Origin: an uncultured Brachyspira sp.
GTDB taxonomy: Bacteria; Spirochaetota; Brachyspiria; Brachyspirales; Brachyspiraceae
Direction: 5' to 3'
NCBI RefSeq assembly: GCF_910578695.1
Contig: NZ_CAJTQJ010000021.1
Location: 1-37,610 of the forward strand
Length of the DNA: 37,610 bases
The stretch's first letter is position 1, and every line of letters starts with the position of its first letter. This document shows, piece by piece, positions 7,307-16,370 of the stretch. The translations under genes were made by a program, and so were the position numbers. The notes below the pieces were generated by a model. That model had not been told where the DNA came from. It saw only the letters and a list, made by a program, of their open reading frames with translations, and did not search any database.

Positions 7307-8419
7307 ATGAATGAAAATAAAAAATTTATTGATAAAATATTATGGCTAATGCCTGTCAGAAAATTCAGATATTTTTTAAGAGCCTTATTTTATAATATTT
7401 TAGATTTAAAAGAAATAAAAGACAATGCAGCAAATTTAACAAATGAATTATTTGATTTAAGAAATGAAATAAGATATATTAGTAAAAATGTTAACGGTAA
7501 TATCTTATTTATGAAAGAGAGTAATTACTATGAAGATATTAAAAAAGGCGGAAGTTATTTTTTAATTTGTAAATCTATTTTATCAAAAAAGAATATCAAT
7601 CTGTTATTTACTAAATATGATCCTGATATTGAAATTTTTTATGTTTTCGGAGACAGACAAAATATTATTCAGTCAAAAGCAAAAATAAAAATCTTCTTTA
7701 CAGGTGAGCCTGTTCAGGTATTTAGAAGGGATTTTAATGATAACTGTATAGGTTTATGCGATTTGTCTTTAGGTTTTAATCATATATCCAATCCTAATTA
7801 TATAAGATTTCCTTTATGGATACTTTATAATTTTAATATTACAGAACTTAATAAAGATGTTGTGCATAAGAGAATACTTGAAATAAATAATGCCAAGTTT
7901 GAAAAAACAAAATTTGCATCATTAATATCTAATTGGGGAGGAGCTAATAATTTAAGGGAGCATATATATGATGCTATGTTAAAAATAGATAAAATTAGCT
8001 GTCCTAGTAAATTTTTACATAATGATGATTCTTTAAAAAACGATTTTGAAGATAATAAGATTAAATATTTAAGACAATTTAAATTCAATATATGTCCTGA
8101 AAATTGTATTGAAGACGGATATATTACAGAAAAATTATTTGATGCTTTTAATGCAGGATCTATACCTGTATGGAATGGAGATAAAAATTTAGAAGGAGAT
8201 ATTATAAATAAAAATGCAGTTTTTTACTGGCAGGAAAACTCTAAAAATGAAAATATTTTAAAAGAAATAGAACTTCTTCATAAAAATGATGATTTGTATA
8301 ATAAATTTATTTCACAGAAAAGGCTTAATACTGATAATGCTGTTGAATATATTTATGGTCAAATAAAACTTTTGCATAAAAAAATAGAAGAATTATTATC
8401 TTCAAAATTTAATTTATAA
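7307..8419 (+). CDS. GT10-family glycosyltransferase (alpha-1,3/4-fucosyltransferase-like)
   Basis: A 370-aa protein with the C-terminal GT10 signature: FKFNICPENC (258-267), then DGYITEKLFDAF (270-281) and GSIPVWNGD, which bind the nucleotide sugar. An FTGEP segment at 131-135 and ISNWGG near 207-212 fit the N-terminal half. There is no signal peptide, so the enzyme should be cytosolic or membrane-associated and act on surface-glycan precursors such as lipooligosaccharide. The donor sugar is inferred from family (usually GDP-fucose). AAGG lies 10 bases before the ATG. In-frame TAA 7301-7303 blocks any N-terminal extension into the repeat. The gene is alone, not in a glycan cluster. Expression is probably influenced by the (ACAAC)14 leader. 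Confidence 0.82.
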   Translation: MNENKKFIDKILWLMPVRKFRYFLRALFYNILDLKEIKDNAANLTNELFDLRNEIRYISKNVNGNILFMKESNYYEDIKKGGSYFLICKSILSKKNINLLFTKYDPDIEIFYVFGDRQNIIQSKAKIKIFFTGEPVQVFRRDFNDNCIGLCDLSLGFNHISNPNYIRFPLWILYNFNITELNKDVVHKRILEINNAKFEKTKFASLISNWGGANNLREHIYDAMLKIDKISCPSKFLHNDDSLKNDFEDNKIKYLRQFKFNICPENCIEDGYITEKLFDAFNAGSIPVWNGDKNLEGDIINKNAVFYWQENSKNENILKEIELLHKNDDLYNKFISQKRLNTDNAVEYIYGQIKLLHKKIEELLSSKFNL

Positions 8420-8664
8420 TATATACATTAAGTATAAATCTTTTTTTAATAAAATTTTTATTGCAAAGTATCAATTAAAGTTATATATATGTACATAATG
8501 TATAACAAAAAATAAATATAGTAGAATTATAAATTATTAAAAAATATAGAGTATCTATAACTCTTAAACATTTAATTTTTTTTATTTTTTAATTTTTTAT
8601 TGCAATAGTTATATTTTGATATAGAATATATAAACTTAATTATAGTTATTAATGTTGGAGAGAT

Positions 8665-9897
8665 ATGCCTAAAAAAAGTAATGATAAAAAAGAAGTTTGT
8701 TCTCTATGCGGAAGAGAACTTAAAGAATTAAGCAGATATATTGAGGGAAATGAAGGTTATTTATGTTCTGATTGTTCTTCTATAGCTAATGATTATTTTA
8801 ATATGAATATTCAGAAGAAAAAATCAAAAGATTATAAAATAAATATACTTCCTCCTAAACAAATAAAATCTCTGCTTGATGAGTATGTTGTAGGGCAGGA
8901 TTATGCTAAAAAAGTTTTATCTGTGGCTGTTTATAATCATTATAAGAGAATAATGCAGAATGCTGAAGATAAGAATGATGTTGAAATAGAAAAGTCTAAT
9001 GTGCTTTTAATAGGTCCTACAGGAAGCGGAAAAACATTATTAGCCCGTACTTTAGCTAAGGCTTTGAATGTTCCTTTTGCTATTGCTGATGCTACTACAG
9101 TAACAGAGGCTGGTTATGTAGGCGATGATGTTGAGAATATACTCTTAAGACTCATACAGAATGCTGACGGCGATATAAAATTAGCTGAAAAAGGTATAAT
9201 ATATATTGATGAGATAGATAAAATTTCACGTAAAAGCGAATCGCGTTCTATAACAAGAGATGTTTCAGGCGAGGGTGTTCAGCAGGCTTTATTAAAGATT
9301 GTTGAAGGCACTGTTGCTACGGTTCCTCCTCATGGCGGAAGAAAACATCCTCATCAGGATAATCTTCATATAGACACCTCTAATATACTTTTTATATGCG
9401 GAGGGGCTTTCATTGATATAGAAAAATCTATTGCAGAACGAACTTCTAGAAAGGGATTAGGATTTGCTGCTGAAGTTAATTCTATGGATAATCTTAATTA
9501 TGATGAGATAATGAAAAGTATTGCTACTGAAGATTTGGTTAAATACGGGCTTATTCCTGAACTTATAGGAAGGCTTCCTGTTATAGCTACTTTAGAAGAG
9601 CTTAAAGAAGAAGAGCTTTTGAAAATATTAAAAGAACCTAAAAATGCTTTGACTAAACAGTATCAGAAATTATTTTTTTATGATAATATAGAATTAAAAA
9701 TTGATGATGAGGCATTAAAATCAATAGTTAAAAAGACTATAGAAGAGCATACAGGTGCCAGAGGCTTGAGGGCTTTATTTGAGAGAGTTATGCTTGATGC
9801 TATGTATGATATGCCTAATGATGATAAAGAAAAACAGATATTTGAACTTGATAAAAAATATGTTAATGATAAATTAGGTATTATTGATGAAATATGA
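8665..9897 (+). CDS. clpX: ClpX, ATP-dependent unfoldase of ClpXP
   Basis: This AAA+ unfoldase feeds proteins to ClpP in the cytosol. The 410-aa length is typical. The N-terminal zinc-binding domain has Cys12, Cys15, Cys34 and Cys37. Walker A is GPTGSGKT (117-124) and Walker B ends in Asp182-Glu183. The GYVG pore loop is at 150-153, an RKH loop follows in GGRKHPHQD, the ClpP-docking loop appears as KGLGF, and sensor 2 is in TGARGLRA. All key elements are intact. GGAG lies 6 bases upstream of the ATG. No clpP or tig is adjacent, so this clpX is separated from its usual partner. Confidence 0.97.
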   Translation: MPKKSNDKKEVCSLCGRELKELSRYIEGNEGYLCSDCSSIANDYFNMNIQKKKSKDYKINILPPKQIKSLLDEYVVGQDYAKKVLSVAVYNHYKRIMQNAEDKNDVEIEKSNVLLIGPTGSGKTLLARTLAKALNVPFAIADATTVTEAGYVGDDVENILLRLIQNADGDIKLAEKGIIYIDEIDKISRKSESRSITRDVSGEGVQQALLKIVEGTVATVPPHGGRKHPHQDNLHIDTSNILFICGGAFIDIEKSIAERTSRKGLGFAAEVNSMDNLNYDEIMKSIATEDLVKYGLIPELIGRLPVIATLEELKEEELLKILKEPKNALTKQYQKLFFYDNIELKIDDEALKSIVKKTIEEHTGARGLRALFERVMLDAMYDMPNDDKEKQIFELDKKYVNDKLGIIDEI

Positions 9898-9956
9898 TGC
9901 TATAAATCTTATTATATAATATATAATAATTAATTAAATTTATATAGGGGTTTTTA

Positions 9957-10520
9957 ATGTTACCAGTAAATGATTTAAGAAAAGGCGATGCTATAATTTT
10001 AGACGGGGAAACTTATTTAGTAGTAGATGCTCATTTTCATAGGGCACAGCAGAGAAAGGCAAATGTTAAAACTAAGCTTAAAAATATGATTAAAGGCAAT
10101 ATGATAGAAAAAACTTTTTCATCTACCGAAAGTGTTGAAGAGGCTGATTTATCATATAAAAAAGCACAGTATCTTTATGAAGAGAATGACAGCTATGTAT
10201 TTATGATATTAGATAATTATGAGCAGGTTCATGTAAGTTCTGATATTTTGGGTGACAGCAAATACTATTTATTAGACAGCAGCGAAGTTGATTTACAGTA
10301 TATCAATGATGATGTTACAGCGGTTCGTTTTCCTATACATGTGGTATTAGAAGTTTCTTATACAGAACCAGGTTTTAAAGGCGATACTACAGGTTCTACA
10401 TTAAAGCCCGCCAAACTTGAAACAGGAATAGAGGTTAATGTGCCGTTATTTATAAATATAGGGGATAAAATAAAAGTTGATACTAGAGATGACAGCTATG
10501 TTGAACGCGTAAATAAATAA
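9957..10520 (+). CDS. efp: Elongation factor P with atypical tip residue
   Basis: EF-P binds ribosomes stalled at polyproline and helps peptide bond formation. All three domains are present over 187 aa, with the C-terminal TEPGFKGDT signature and the GDKIKVDTR end. An ungapped comparison with E. coli EF-P from the LDGE motif to the KL motif puts Gln32 where E. coli has the modified Lys34. The loop reads HRAQQRKANVK instead of a PGKG type. Lysylation, rhamnosylation or 5-aminopentanolylation as described elsewhere would not be possible at Gln32. Arg33 or Lys34 next to it could substitute. AGGGG precedes the ATG. The stop overlaps the next start by one base (TAATG). Confidence 0.93.
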   Translation: MLPVNDLRKGDAIILDGETYLVVDAHFHRAQQRKANVKTKLKNMIKGNMIEKTFSSTESVEEADLSYKKAQYLYEENDSYVFMILDNYEQVHVSSDILGDSKYYLLDSSEVDLQYINDDVTAVRFPIHVVLEVSYTEPGFKGDTTGSTLKPAKLETGIEVNVPLFINIGDKIKVDTRDDSYVERVNK

Positions 10521-11083
10521 TGTTTTACATATTATACATTATATCATCTTTAGTCATACTGATAACTATATTTTTTATAAAGGCAGATTTTCTAATATAT
10601 ATTACAATAGCTTTTTTTATTCTTCATATTATATTTACTAAGTCTATTCTTATAACTATAAAAAAATTATTGTATTTACTGCCTTATTTTTTAGCAATAT
10701 TTATAATTCAGGCTTTAAACTCCAGAGGAGAATACTATAATTTATTTGGATTTTATATTGATAAAGCGGGTGCTGATTTTACTATTATTTATTTTATGAG
10801 AATAGTTTCCGTACTTTATTTTTTATCTATATTCTTCATTATCATAAAAAAATTAAGAGTACCAAACGGAATAGTTTTTGATGAGATGATAAGAATAAGT
10901 GTTTTTATGAAAATAGTGAGAAAATCTTTTTTTGATGAGTTTAATAAAATAAGAGATAAAAATAAATCTTTTAGAGATAAGCTTAATTTGATAAAAAACT
11001 TACTTGAGAATGTTTATAATGATTCTTTTAAACTTTATCCTTATGATATCTTTATTTCTAATTATAGAAATTTAAAAAAATAA
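10520..11083 (+). CDS. Membrane protein, possibly EcfT/CbiQ-like
   Basis: A 187-aa protein with four to five hydrophobic helices in the first 112 residues and a basic, soluble C-terminal tail. The segment with NLFGFYIDKAGADF followed by an FMR-containing helix resembles the EcfT/CbiQ energy-coupling transporter subunit. The conserved Ala-Arg-Gly coupling motifs are not evident. Its start shares one base with the efp stop, so it is translationally coupled to efp. No ECF ATPase or substrate-binding subunit is adjacent, which weakens the transporter reading. It may instead be an uncharacterised efp-linked membrane protein. Confidence 0.45.
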   Translation: MFYILYIISSLVILITIFFIKADFLIYITIAFFILHIIFTKSILITIKKLLYLLPYFLAIFIIQALNSRGEYYNLFGFYIDKAGADFTIIYFMRIVSVLYFLSIFFIIIKKLRVPNGIVFDEMIRISVFMKIVRKSFFDEFNKIRDKNKSFRDKLNLIKNLLENVYNDSFKLYPYDIFISNYRNLKK

Positions 11084-11659
11084 TGCTTTGAATTTTATTT
11101 TCAAATATTTTTATAATATTTTTAAATTTTACTTAAATATTAAAGATTTATGAATATAAAAAATATATGCCGTCTAGGCTGACTATTTATATGTAAATTA
11201 TATATTAAAAATCGGCAGTAAATTTAATTGTGTATATGTAATTAAAACAGTATTTAATAATACTATAAATATTTATATTGAATTTAAAATTTTTTTAATG
11301 CTGCTAATATATTCTTTTAAATAGTATTTAAGTAATTTTGTATTTGCTTAGAATTTTATTTAATTCAGCAAGCTAAAAAATAATTTAGTAAATTAAAGAA
11401 AATATATATTATCTTATTCATAAAATGCATATTTATAATTATATTTCGCTTTTGATTTTTTTATAATTTTTCATAAATAAAATTTAATAATTTCAGCTAT
11501 ATGTATTTTATATCTAATTGCTTATATTTTTATTTTATCTTTTAATATATTATCTCATCACAATAATTATTTTATGAAAGTTTAAATATACCAAATAAAT
11601 TAAAATATAAAATAGTTATTTTATTGTTAAAAAAAACAAAAAAAAGTAATTGTATATAG
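11084..11659. other. Long intergenic spacer, no gene seen
   Basis: About 580 bp of AT-rich sequence without a supportable open frame on either strand. The only pairing noticed is a short TGCCG (about 11,169) with CGGCA (about 11,213) across 40 bases, too weak to call an RNA element. It could hold an unrecognised small RNA. Confidence 0.4.
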
Positions 11660-11683
11660 AAAATCAATTGACAATTGAATTTT
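11660..11683. promoter_or_regulatory. Dyad over the -35 box of the CoA-transferase promoter, candidate operator
   Basis: CAATTG, A, CAATTG form an inverted repeat at 11,665-11,677. Flanking AAAAT and AATTTT extend it to nearly 11 bp per arm with one inserted base. The dyad covers TTGACA. A binding protein would be expected to block RNA polymerase; its identity is unknown. Confidence 0.45.
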
Positions 11684-11696
11684 ATTTTACTATACT
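11668..11696 (+). promoter_or_regulatory. Strong promoter of the CoA-transferase operon
   Basis: Consensus TTGACA (11,668-11,673) and TATACT (11,691-11,696) with 17-bp spacing, 54 bp upstream of the ATG at 11,751. It probably drives all three genes to the terminator at 16,371. Confidence 0.85.
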
Positions 11697-11750
11697 AGAG
11701 TTAATTAAAAACAACGATTAATTTAAAAAATATTTAAGCTGGAGTTTTTT

Positions 11751-13097
11751 ATGGATTTTAAAGCCTTATACAAACAAAAATTAACAACAGCAGATGAAGC
11801 TGTAAAAGTTATAAAGTCTGGCGATTGGGTTGATTATGGCTGGGTGGTTGCTACAGTAGTAGAGTTAGATAAAGCTTTCGCAAAAAGACTGCCTGAATTA
11901 ACAGATATTAATTTAAGAGGCGGTATATTAATGTGGGAGCCTGAGATTTTCAAGATAGAAAGTCCGGAAAAACATATTACTTGGAATTCATGGCATATGT
12001 CAGGCTTAGAAAGAAAAGCAGTAGACAGAGGTTTCTGTTTCTATGATCCTATTCGTTATTCAGAAATGCCTAGATATTATAGAGATTTGCCAAGAGGAAT
12101 AGATGTAGCAATGTTCCAAGTATCAGAAATGGATGATAACGGCTACTTCAATTTCGGTCCTAATGCTTCTCATATGCAGGCTTTAATAGAAAGAGCTAAA
12201 TGCGTAATAGTAGAAGTTAATAAGAATATGCCTAGATGTTTAGGTGCTGCTAATATAGGCGGAGAGGCAGTTCATATCAATCAAGTAGATATGATAGTAG
12301 AAGGAAATAATCCTCCTATAAAAGAAATGCCTGGCGGAGGTGCTACAGAGGTAGATAAAACAGTAGCTAGACTTATAGTAGAAGAAATTCCTAATGGAGC
12401 TTGTTTGCAGTTAGGTATAGGCGGTATGCCTAATGCAGTAGGTACATTAATAGCAGAATCTGATTTGAAAGATTTAGGAGTTCATACAGAAATGTATGTA
12501 GATGCTTTCGTTGATATATCTTTGGCTGGAAAAATAACAGGTTCAAAAAAGAATATAGATAGAGGCAGACAAACTTATGCATTCGGAGCAGGTACTAAAA
12601 AATTGTATGATTATTTACATAATAACCCTGAATGTTTATCAGCTCCTGTGGATTATACTAATGATGTAAGAGTAATATCATCTATAGATAATTTTATGTC
12701 AATCAATAATGCAGTAGAAATAGACTTATTCGGACAAGTAAGTGCTGAATCAACAGGATTTAAACATATAAGCGGAGCAGGCGGACAATTAGACTTCGTA
12801 TTAGGAGCTTATTTGTCTAAAGGCGGAAAAAGCTTTATCTGCTTATCTTCAACTGTAACAGGAAAAGACGGACAGCTAAAATCAAGAATAGTACCAAGTT
12901 TTGCTAACGGCACAATAGTTACAGATACTAGAGCTAATACTCATTATGTAGTAACAGAATATGGTAAAGTAAATTTGAAAGGATTAAGTACTTGGCAGAG
13001 AGCTGAGGCTTTGATTTCTATATCTCATCCTGATTTAAGAGACGGCTTAATTAAAGAAGCAGAGAAAGCAAAAATTTGGAGAAAGAGCAATAAATAA
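11751..13097 (+). CDS. Butyryl-CoA:acetate (or 4-hydroxybutyrate) CoA-transferase family protein
   Basis: A 448-aa member of the acetyl-CoA hydrolase/transferase family. It most resembles the butyryl-CoA:acetate and 4-hydroxybutyrate CoA-transferases of gut anaerobes, which move CoA between acyl-CoA and acetate at the end of butyrate fermentation. Recognisable parts are NFGPNASHMQ (134-143), the glycine-rich LQLGIGGMPNAVG, the HTEMYVD segment with candidate catalytic Glu247, NAVEIDLFGQVSAES and GAGGQLDF. Cytosolic. Next gene, 61 bp downstream, is an acyl-CoA dehydrogenase fusion, consistent with butyryl-CoA formation then release. Substrate specificity is inferred. Codon use is richer in C-ending codons than in nearby genes, as expected for high expression. 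Confidence 0.85.
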   Translation: MDFKALYKQKLTTADEAVKVIKSGDWVDYGWVVATVVELDKAFAKRLPELTDINLRGGILMWEPEIFKIESPEKHITWNSWHMSGLERKAVDRGFCFYDPIRYSEMPRYYRDLPRGIDVAMFQVSEMDDNGYFNFGPNASHMQALIERAKCVIVEVNKNMPRCLGAANIGGEAVHINQVDMIVEGNNPPIKEMPGGGATEVDKTVARLIVEEIPNGACLQLGIGGMPNAVGTLIAESDLKDLGVHTEMYVDAFVDISLAGKITGSKKNIDRGRQTYAFGAGTKKLYDYLHNNPECLSAPVDYTNDVRVISSIDNFMSINNAVEIDLFGQVSAESTGFKHISGAGGQLDFVLGAYLSKGGKSFICLSSTVTGKDGQLKSRIVPSFANGTIVTDTRANTHYVVTEYGKVNLKGLSTWQRAEALISISHPDLRDGLIKEAEKAKIWRKSNK

Positions 13098-13158
13098 ATT
13101 TGAATATTGATTATTATTTTTATATACTAAATTAATAATATTATTAAAGGAGAAGCAA

Positions 13159-15081
13159 ATGTTTAAAACAACAGAAAAGCATGAAGAACTTCGTGCTAAA
13201 ATTAGGGCATGGGCTGAAGAAGTAGTGGCACCTATAGCCCATGAATCTGATCAAACAGGTAAATTTCCAACAGAAGCTGTAAAACAATTAGGTAAAGCTA
13301 ACTTAGACATAATGGGCTTGCCTTTTGAAACTAAATATGGCGGAGCAGGATTTGATAATATTGCTTATGCTATAGCGGTTGAAGAGCTTTCAAGAGTAGA
13401 TGGCAGTATAGGTGTAACTTTATCAGCTCATTGTTCTTTGGGTTCTTATCCTATCTATGCTTTCGGTACTGAAGAACAAAAGAAAAAATATTTAGTTCCT
13501 CTTGCAGAAGGTAAAAAAATAGGTGCATTCGGCTTAACTGAGCCTGAAGCAGGTTCTGATGCAGGCGGTACAGAAACTACTGCTGAATTAAAAGGCGATC
13601 ACTATATATTAAATGGTGAAAAAATCTTCATTACTAACTCTATAGAAGCTGAAACTTATGTAGTATTTGCTGTTACTACACCTGGTATCGGTCTTAAAGG
13701 TGTTAGTGCTTTCATCGTAGAAAGAGATTGGGAAGGTTTTGAGTTCGGAGAGAAATATGACAAATTAGGTATTCGCTCTTCTGCTACTGCTCAATTACTA
13801 TTTGATAATGTTAAAATCCCTAAAGAAAACTTACTTGGTAAAGAAGGTCAAGGATTCAAAATAGCTATGCAGACTCTTGATGGCGGTCGTATAGGTATTG
13901 CTGCTCAGGCATTAGGTATTGCTCAAGGTGCTTATGAAGCTGCTGTAGCTTATTCTAAAGAAAGAATACAGTTCGGACGCCCTATCGCTCAGCAACAAGC
14001 TATCGCTTTCAAACTTGCTGATATGGCTACTAAATTACGTGCTGCTAGACTTCTTATATACAGTGCTGCTGCTATGAAAGACAGACATGAACCTTATGGT
14101 ACTGAATCTGCTATGGCTAAATTATATGCTTCTGAAATAGGTTTGGAAGTTGTAAACCAAGCACTTCAAATTCACGGCGGTAATGGTTATATCAAAGGTG
14201 CTTATATAGTAGAAAGAGCTTATCGTGATGCTAAGATTTGTACTATATATGAAGGTACAAGCGAAATACAAAAAGTAGTTATTTCTGCTGCTATACTTGG
14301 TAAAATGCCTAAATCTCCTTCTGCTGCTGCTGGTCCTATGCTTAAAAAAGGTCCTATCACTGGCGAAAGAAGAAATATCATCTTCAAAGAAGGTTCAGCT
14401 CAAGATAAAGTTGATTCTTTAGTAGCTGCACTTCAAAAAGATGGAATTGACTTCTCTGTAGGTATTGACATTAATACACCTATAGTTAATGCTGAAAGAG
14501 TAGTAAGTGCCGGTAAAGGTATAGGTGCTAAAGAAAATATGAAGCTTGTTGAAGACTTAGCTAAAGCTGCTGGTGCTGCTATAGGTTGTTCTCGTCCTGT
14601 TGCTGAAGAATTGAAATACTTACCTATCATCAGATATGTTGGTATGTCAGGTCAGAAATTCAATGGAAACTTATACATAGCTTGCGGTATTTCAGGTGCT
14701 AACCAACACTTAAAAGGTATAAAAAATGCTTCTATTATCGTAGCTATCAATACTAAAGGTTCTGCTAAAATCTTCAAAAATGCTGACTATGGTATCGTTG
14801 GAGATGTTAAAGAGATTCTTCCATTATTGACTAAAGCTCTTGGCGGAACAGCTGCTAAGAAACCTGCAGAAGTACCATATAAGAAAATGAAAAAGATTAC
14901 TCCTAAGAGAACAATCGAATTACCTAAAATCTATGTATGCAGCGGTTGCGGTTATGAGTATAATCCATTCATTGGTGATCCAGAATCAGAAATACTTCCA
15001 GGTACAGAATTTACAGCTCTTCCTGACGAATGGGCATGTCCTGATTGTAGTGAAGAAAAAGCTAACTTCATTAAGGCTTAA
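13159..15081 (+). CDS. Acyl-CoA dehydrogenase-EtfA (FAD domain)-rubredoxin fusion
   Basis: Three electron-transfer modules in one 640-aa chain. Residues 1 to about 383 are a complete short-chain acyl-CoA dehydrogenase of butyryl-CoA dehydrogenase type, with LTEPEAGSD (126-134), QIHGGNGY and catalytic Glu365 in IYEGTSEIQK. Residues about 415-560 match only the FAD-binding half of EtfA (SRPVAEE, GISGANQHLKGI, NADYGIVGDV); the EtfA N-terminal domain and EtfB are absent. Residues about 590-635 are a rubredoxin with Cys594, Cys597, Cys627 and Cys630. Electrons could thus pass FAD to FAD to Fe(Cys)4 within one protein. The next gene is a flavodiiron protein, a known rubredoxin oxidase family. Strong GGAG site. 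Direction of flow and physiological acceptor are inferred. Confidence 0.92.
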   Translation: MFKTTEKHEELRAKIRAWAEEVVAPIAHESDQTGKFPTEAVKQLGKANLDIMGLPFETKYGGAGFDNIAYAIAVEELSRVDGSIGVTLSAHCSLGSYPIYAFGTEEQKKKYLVPLAEGKKIGAFGLTEPEAGSDAGGTETTAELKGDHYILNGEKIFITNSIEAETYVVFAVTTPGIGLKGVSAFIVERDWEGFEFGEKYDKLGIRSSATAQLLFDNVKIPKENLLGKEGQGFKIAMQTLDGGRIGIAAQALGIAQGAYEAAVAYSKERIQFGRPIAQQQAIAFKLADMATKLRAARLLIYSAAAMKDRHEPYGTESAMAKLYASEIGLEVVNQALQIHGGNGYIKGAYIVERAYRDAKICTIYEGTSEIQKVVISAAILGKMPKSPSAAAGPMLKKGPITGERRNIIFKEGSAQDKVDSLVAALQKDGIDFSVGIDINTPIVNAERVVSAGKGIGAKENMKLVEDLAKAAGAAIGCSRPVAEELKYLPIIRYVGMSGQKFNGNLYIACGISGANQHLKGIKNASIIVAINTKGSAKIFKNADYGIVGDVKEILPLLTKALGGTAAKKPAEVPYKKMKKITPKRTIELPKIYVCSGCGYEYNPFIGDPESEILPGTEFTALPDEWACPDCSEEKANFIKA

Positions 15082-15124
15082 AATATAAACTTAATTATTA
15101 ATTATTTTTTTGAGGAGGAAAATA

Positions 15125-16336
15125 ATGCATTGCGTTAGAAAAGTTACTGAAGATTTATATTGGGTTGGAGCGAATGAACATCGCTTGGCTCTATTTGAAA
15201 ATGTACACCCTTTAACTAGCGGTGTTTCTTATAACTCTTATGTTCTTTTAGATGAAAAAACAGTTCTTTTTGATACAGTTGACTGGGCTGTTTGCAGACA
15301 ATTCTTAGATAACTTAGAGTATGTTTTAAACGGTAAAAAACTTGATTATATGGTTATTAACCATATGGAGCCAGATCACGCTGCTTCTATAGATGAAGTT
15401 TTAATAAGACATCCTGAAACTAAAGTTATTGCTACTGAAAAAGCTTTCATGTTTATGGATCAGTTTGGATTTACTATTCCTGAAGATAAGAAAGAGCAAG
15501 TAAAAGAAGGCGATTCTAAAAAATTTGGTAAGCATGAAATTGCTTTTGTTGCTGCTCAGATGGTACACTGGCCTGAAGCTATGGTTAGTTTTGATACTAC
15601 TAATGGAGTATTATTCTCTGCTGACGCTTTCGGTTCTTTCATCGCTTTAGACGGAAGATTATTCAATGACGAAGTTAACTTCGACAGAGATTGGTTAGAT
15701 GAGGCTAGAAGATATTATACTAACATAGTTGGTAAATATGGTCCTCATGTACAAAACTTGCTTAAAAAAGCTGGCGGAATCATTGATAAAATTAAAATGT
15801 TCTGTCCTTTACACGGACCTATTTGGAGAAACAATTTAGGCTATATTCTTGACAAATACAATAAATGGAGTACTTATGAGCCTGAAGAAAAAGGCGTATT
15901 AATCGTATATGCTTCTATGTATGGTAATACTGAGAATATGGTTGGTGTTTTAGCTTGTAAATTAGCTGAAAAAGGAATTACTAATATAGCTATGCATGAT
16001 GTATCAAGCACTCATGTTTCTTACTTGATTTCTGATACTTTCAAATTGAGCCATGTTGTATTAGCTTCTGTTACTTACAACCTTAATATCTACCCTCCAA
16101 TGCATGACTATTTGAATGATATGAGAGCTCTTAATGTTCAAAAACGTAAGTTTGCTATCATAGAAAATGGTTCTTGGGCTCCTAAATCAGGCGGTTTAAT
16201 GCAAGAGTTTATTGAAAACAACTTGAAACAATGTGAAGTTTTAGATGCTCAGGTTTCTGTTTCTTCTTCTATGAAAGCTGCTAATGTTGGTGAAATGGAT
16301 GCTTTAGTAGATGCTATAGTTGAATCTATTAAATAA
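15125..16336 (+). CDS. Flavodiiron protein (FprA, A-type flavoprotein)
   Basis: A 403-aa cytosolic protein that reduces O2 to water (or NO to N2O) using a diiron site and FMN. The N-terminal beta-lactamase-like domain (1-250) carries the diiron ligands His80, Glu82 and Asp84 (in HMEPDH), His148, Asp167 and His230 (PLHGP). The C-terminal flavodoxin domain starts at about 258 with the FMN loop ASMYGNTEN. The family needs an electron donor, commonly rubredoxin, and the upstream gene ends in a rubredoxin domain 43 bp away. I chose the ATG at 15,125 because AGGAGG lies at 15,113-15,118; an in-frame TTG at 15,110 overlaps that site and is unlikely to be used. Codon use shows high expression. Confidence 0.94.
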   Translation: MHCVRKVTEDLYWVGANEHRLALFENVHPLTSGVSYNSYVLLDEKTVLFDTVDWAVCRQFLDNLEYVLNGKKLDYMVINHMEPDHAASIDEVLIRHPETKVIATEKAFMFMDQFGFTIPEDKKEQVKEGDSKKFGKHEIAFVAAQMVHWPEAMVSFDTTNGVLFSADAFGSFIALDGRLFNDEVNFDRDWLDEARRYYTNIVGKYGPHVQNLLKKAGGIIDKIKMFCPLHGPIWRNNLGYILDKYNKWSTYEPEEKGVLIVYASMYGNTENMVGVLACKLAEKGITNIAMHDVSSTHVSYLISDTFKLSHVVLASVTYNLNIYPPMHDYLNDMRALNVQKRKFAIIENGSWAPKSGGLMQEFIENNLKQCEVLDAQVSVSSSMKAANVGEMDALVDAIVESIK

Positions 16337-16370
16337 TATTATTAGATTTTTAACATTTATATTAATAAAG

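Noticed and set aside
7125..8419. The repeat as the N-terminal coding part of the GT10 protein, with direct frame switching of that protein
   Set aside because: In the GT10 frame a TAA at 7301-7303 stops translation two codons before its ATG, so no repeat number gives a direct fusion. Coupling or leader effects remain.
11084..11659. A riboswitch or small RNA in the long spacer
   Set aside because: Only one weak 5-bp pairing was found by eye; no known conserved core was recognised.
15110..15124. Upstream TTG start for the flavodiiron protein
   Set aside because: The TTG overlaps the AGGAGG ribosome-binding site, which is ideally placed for the ATG at 15,125.
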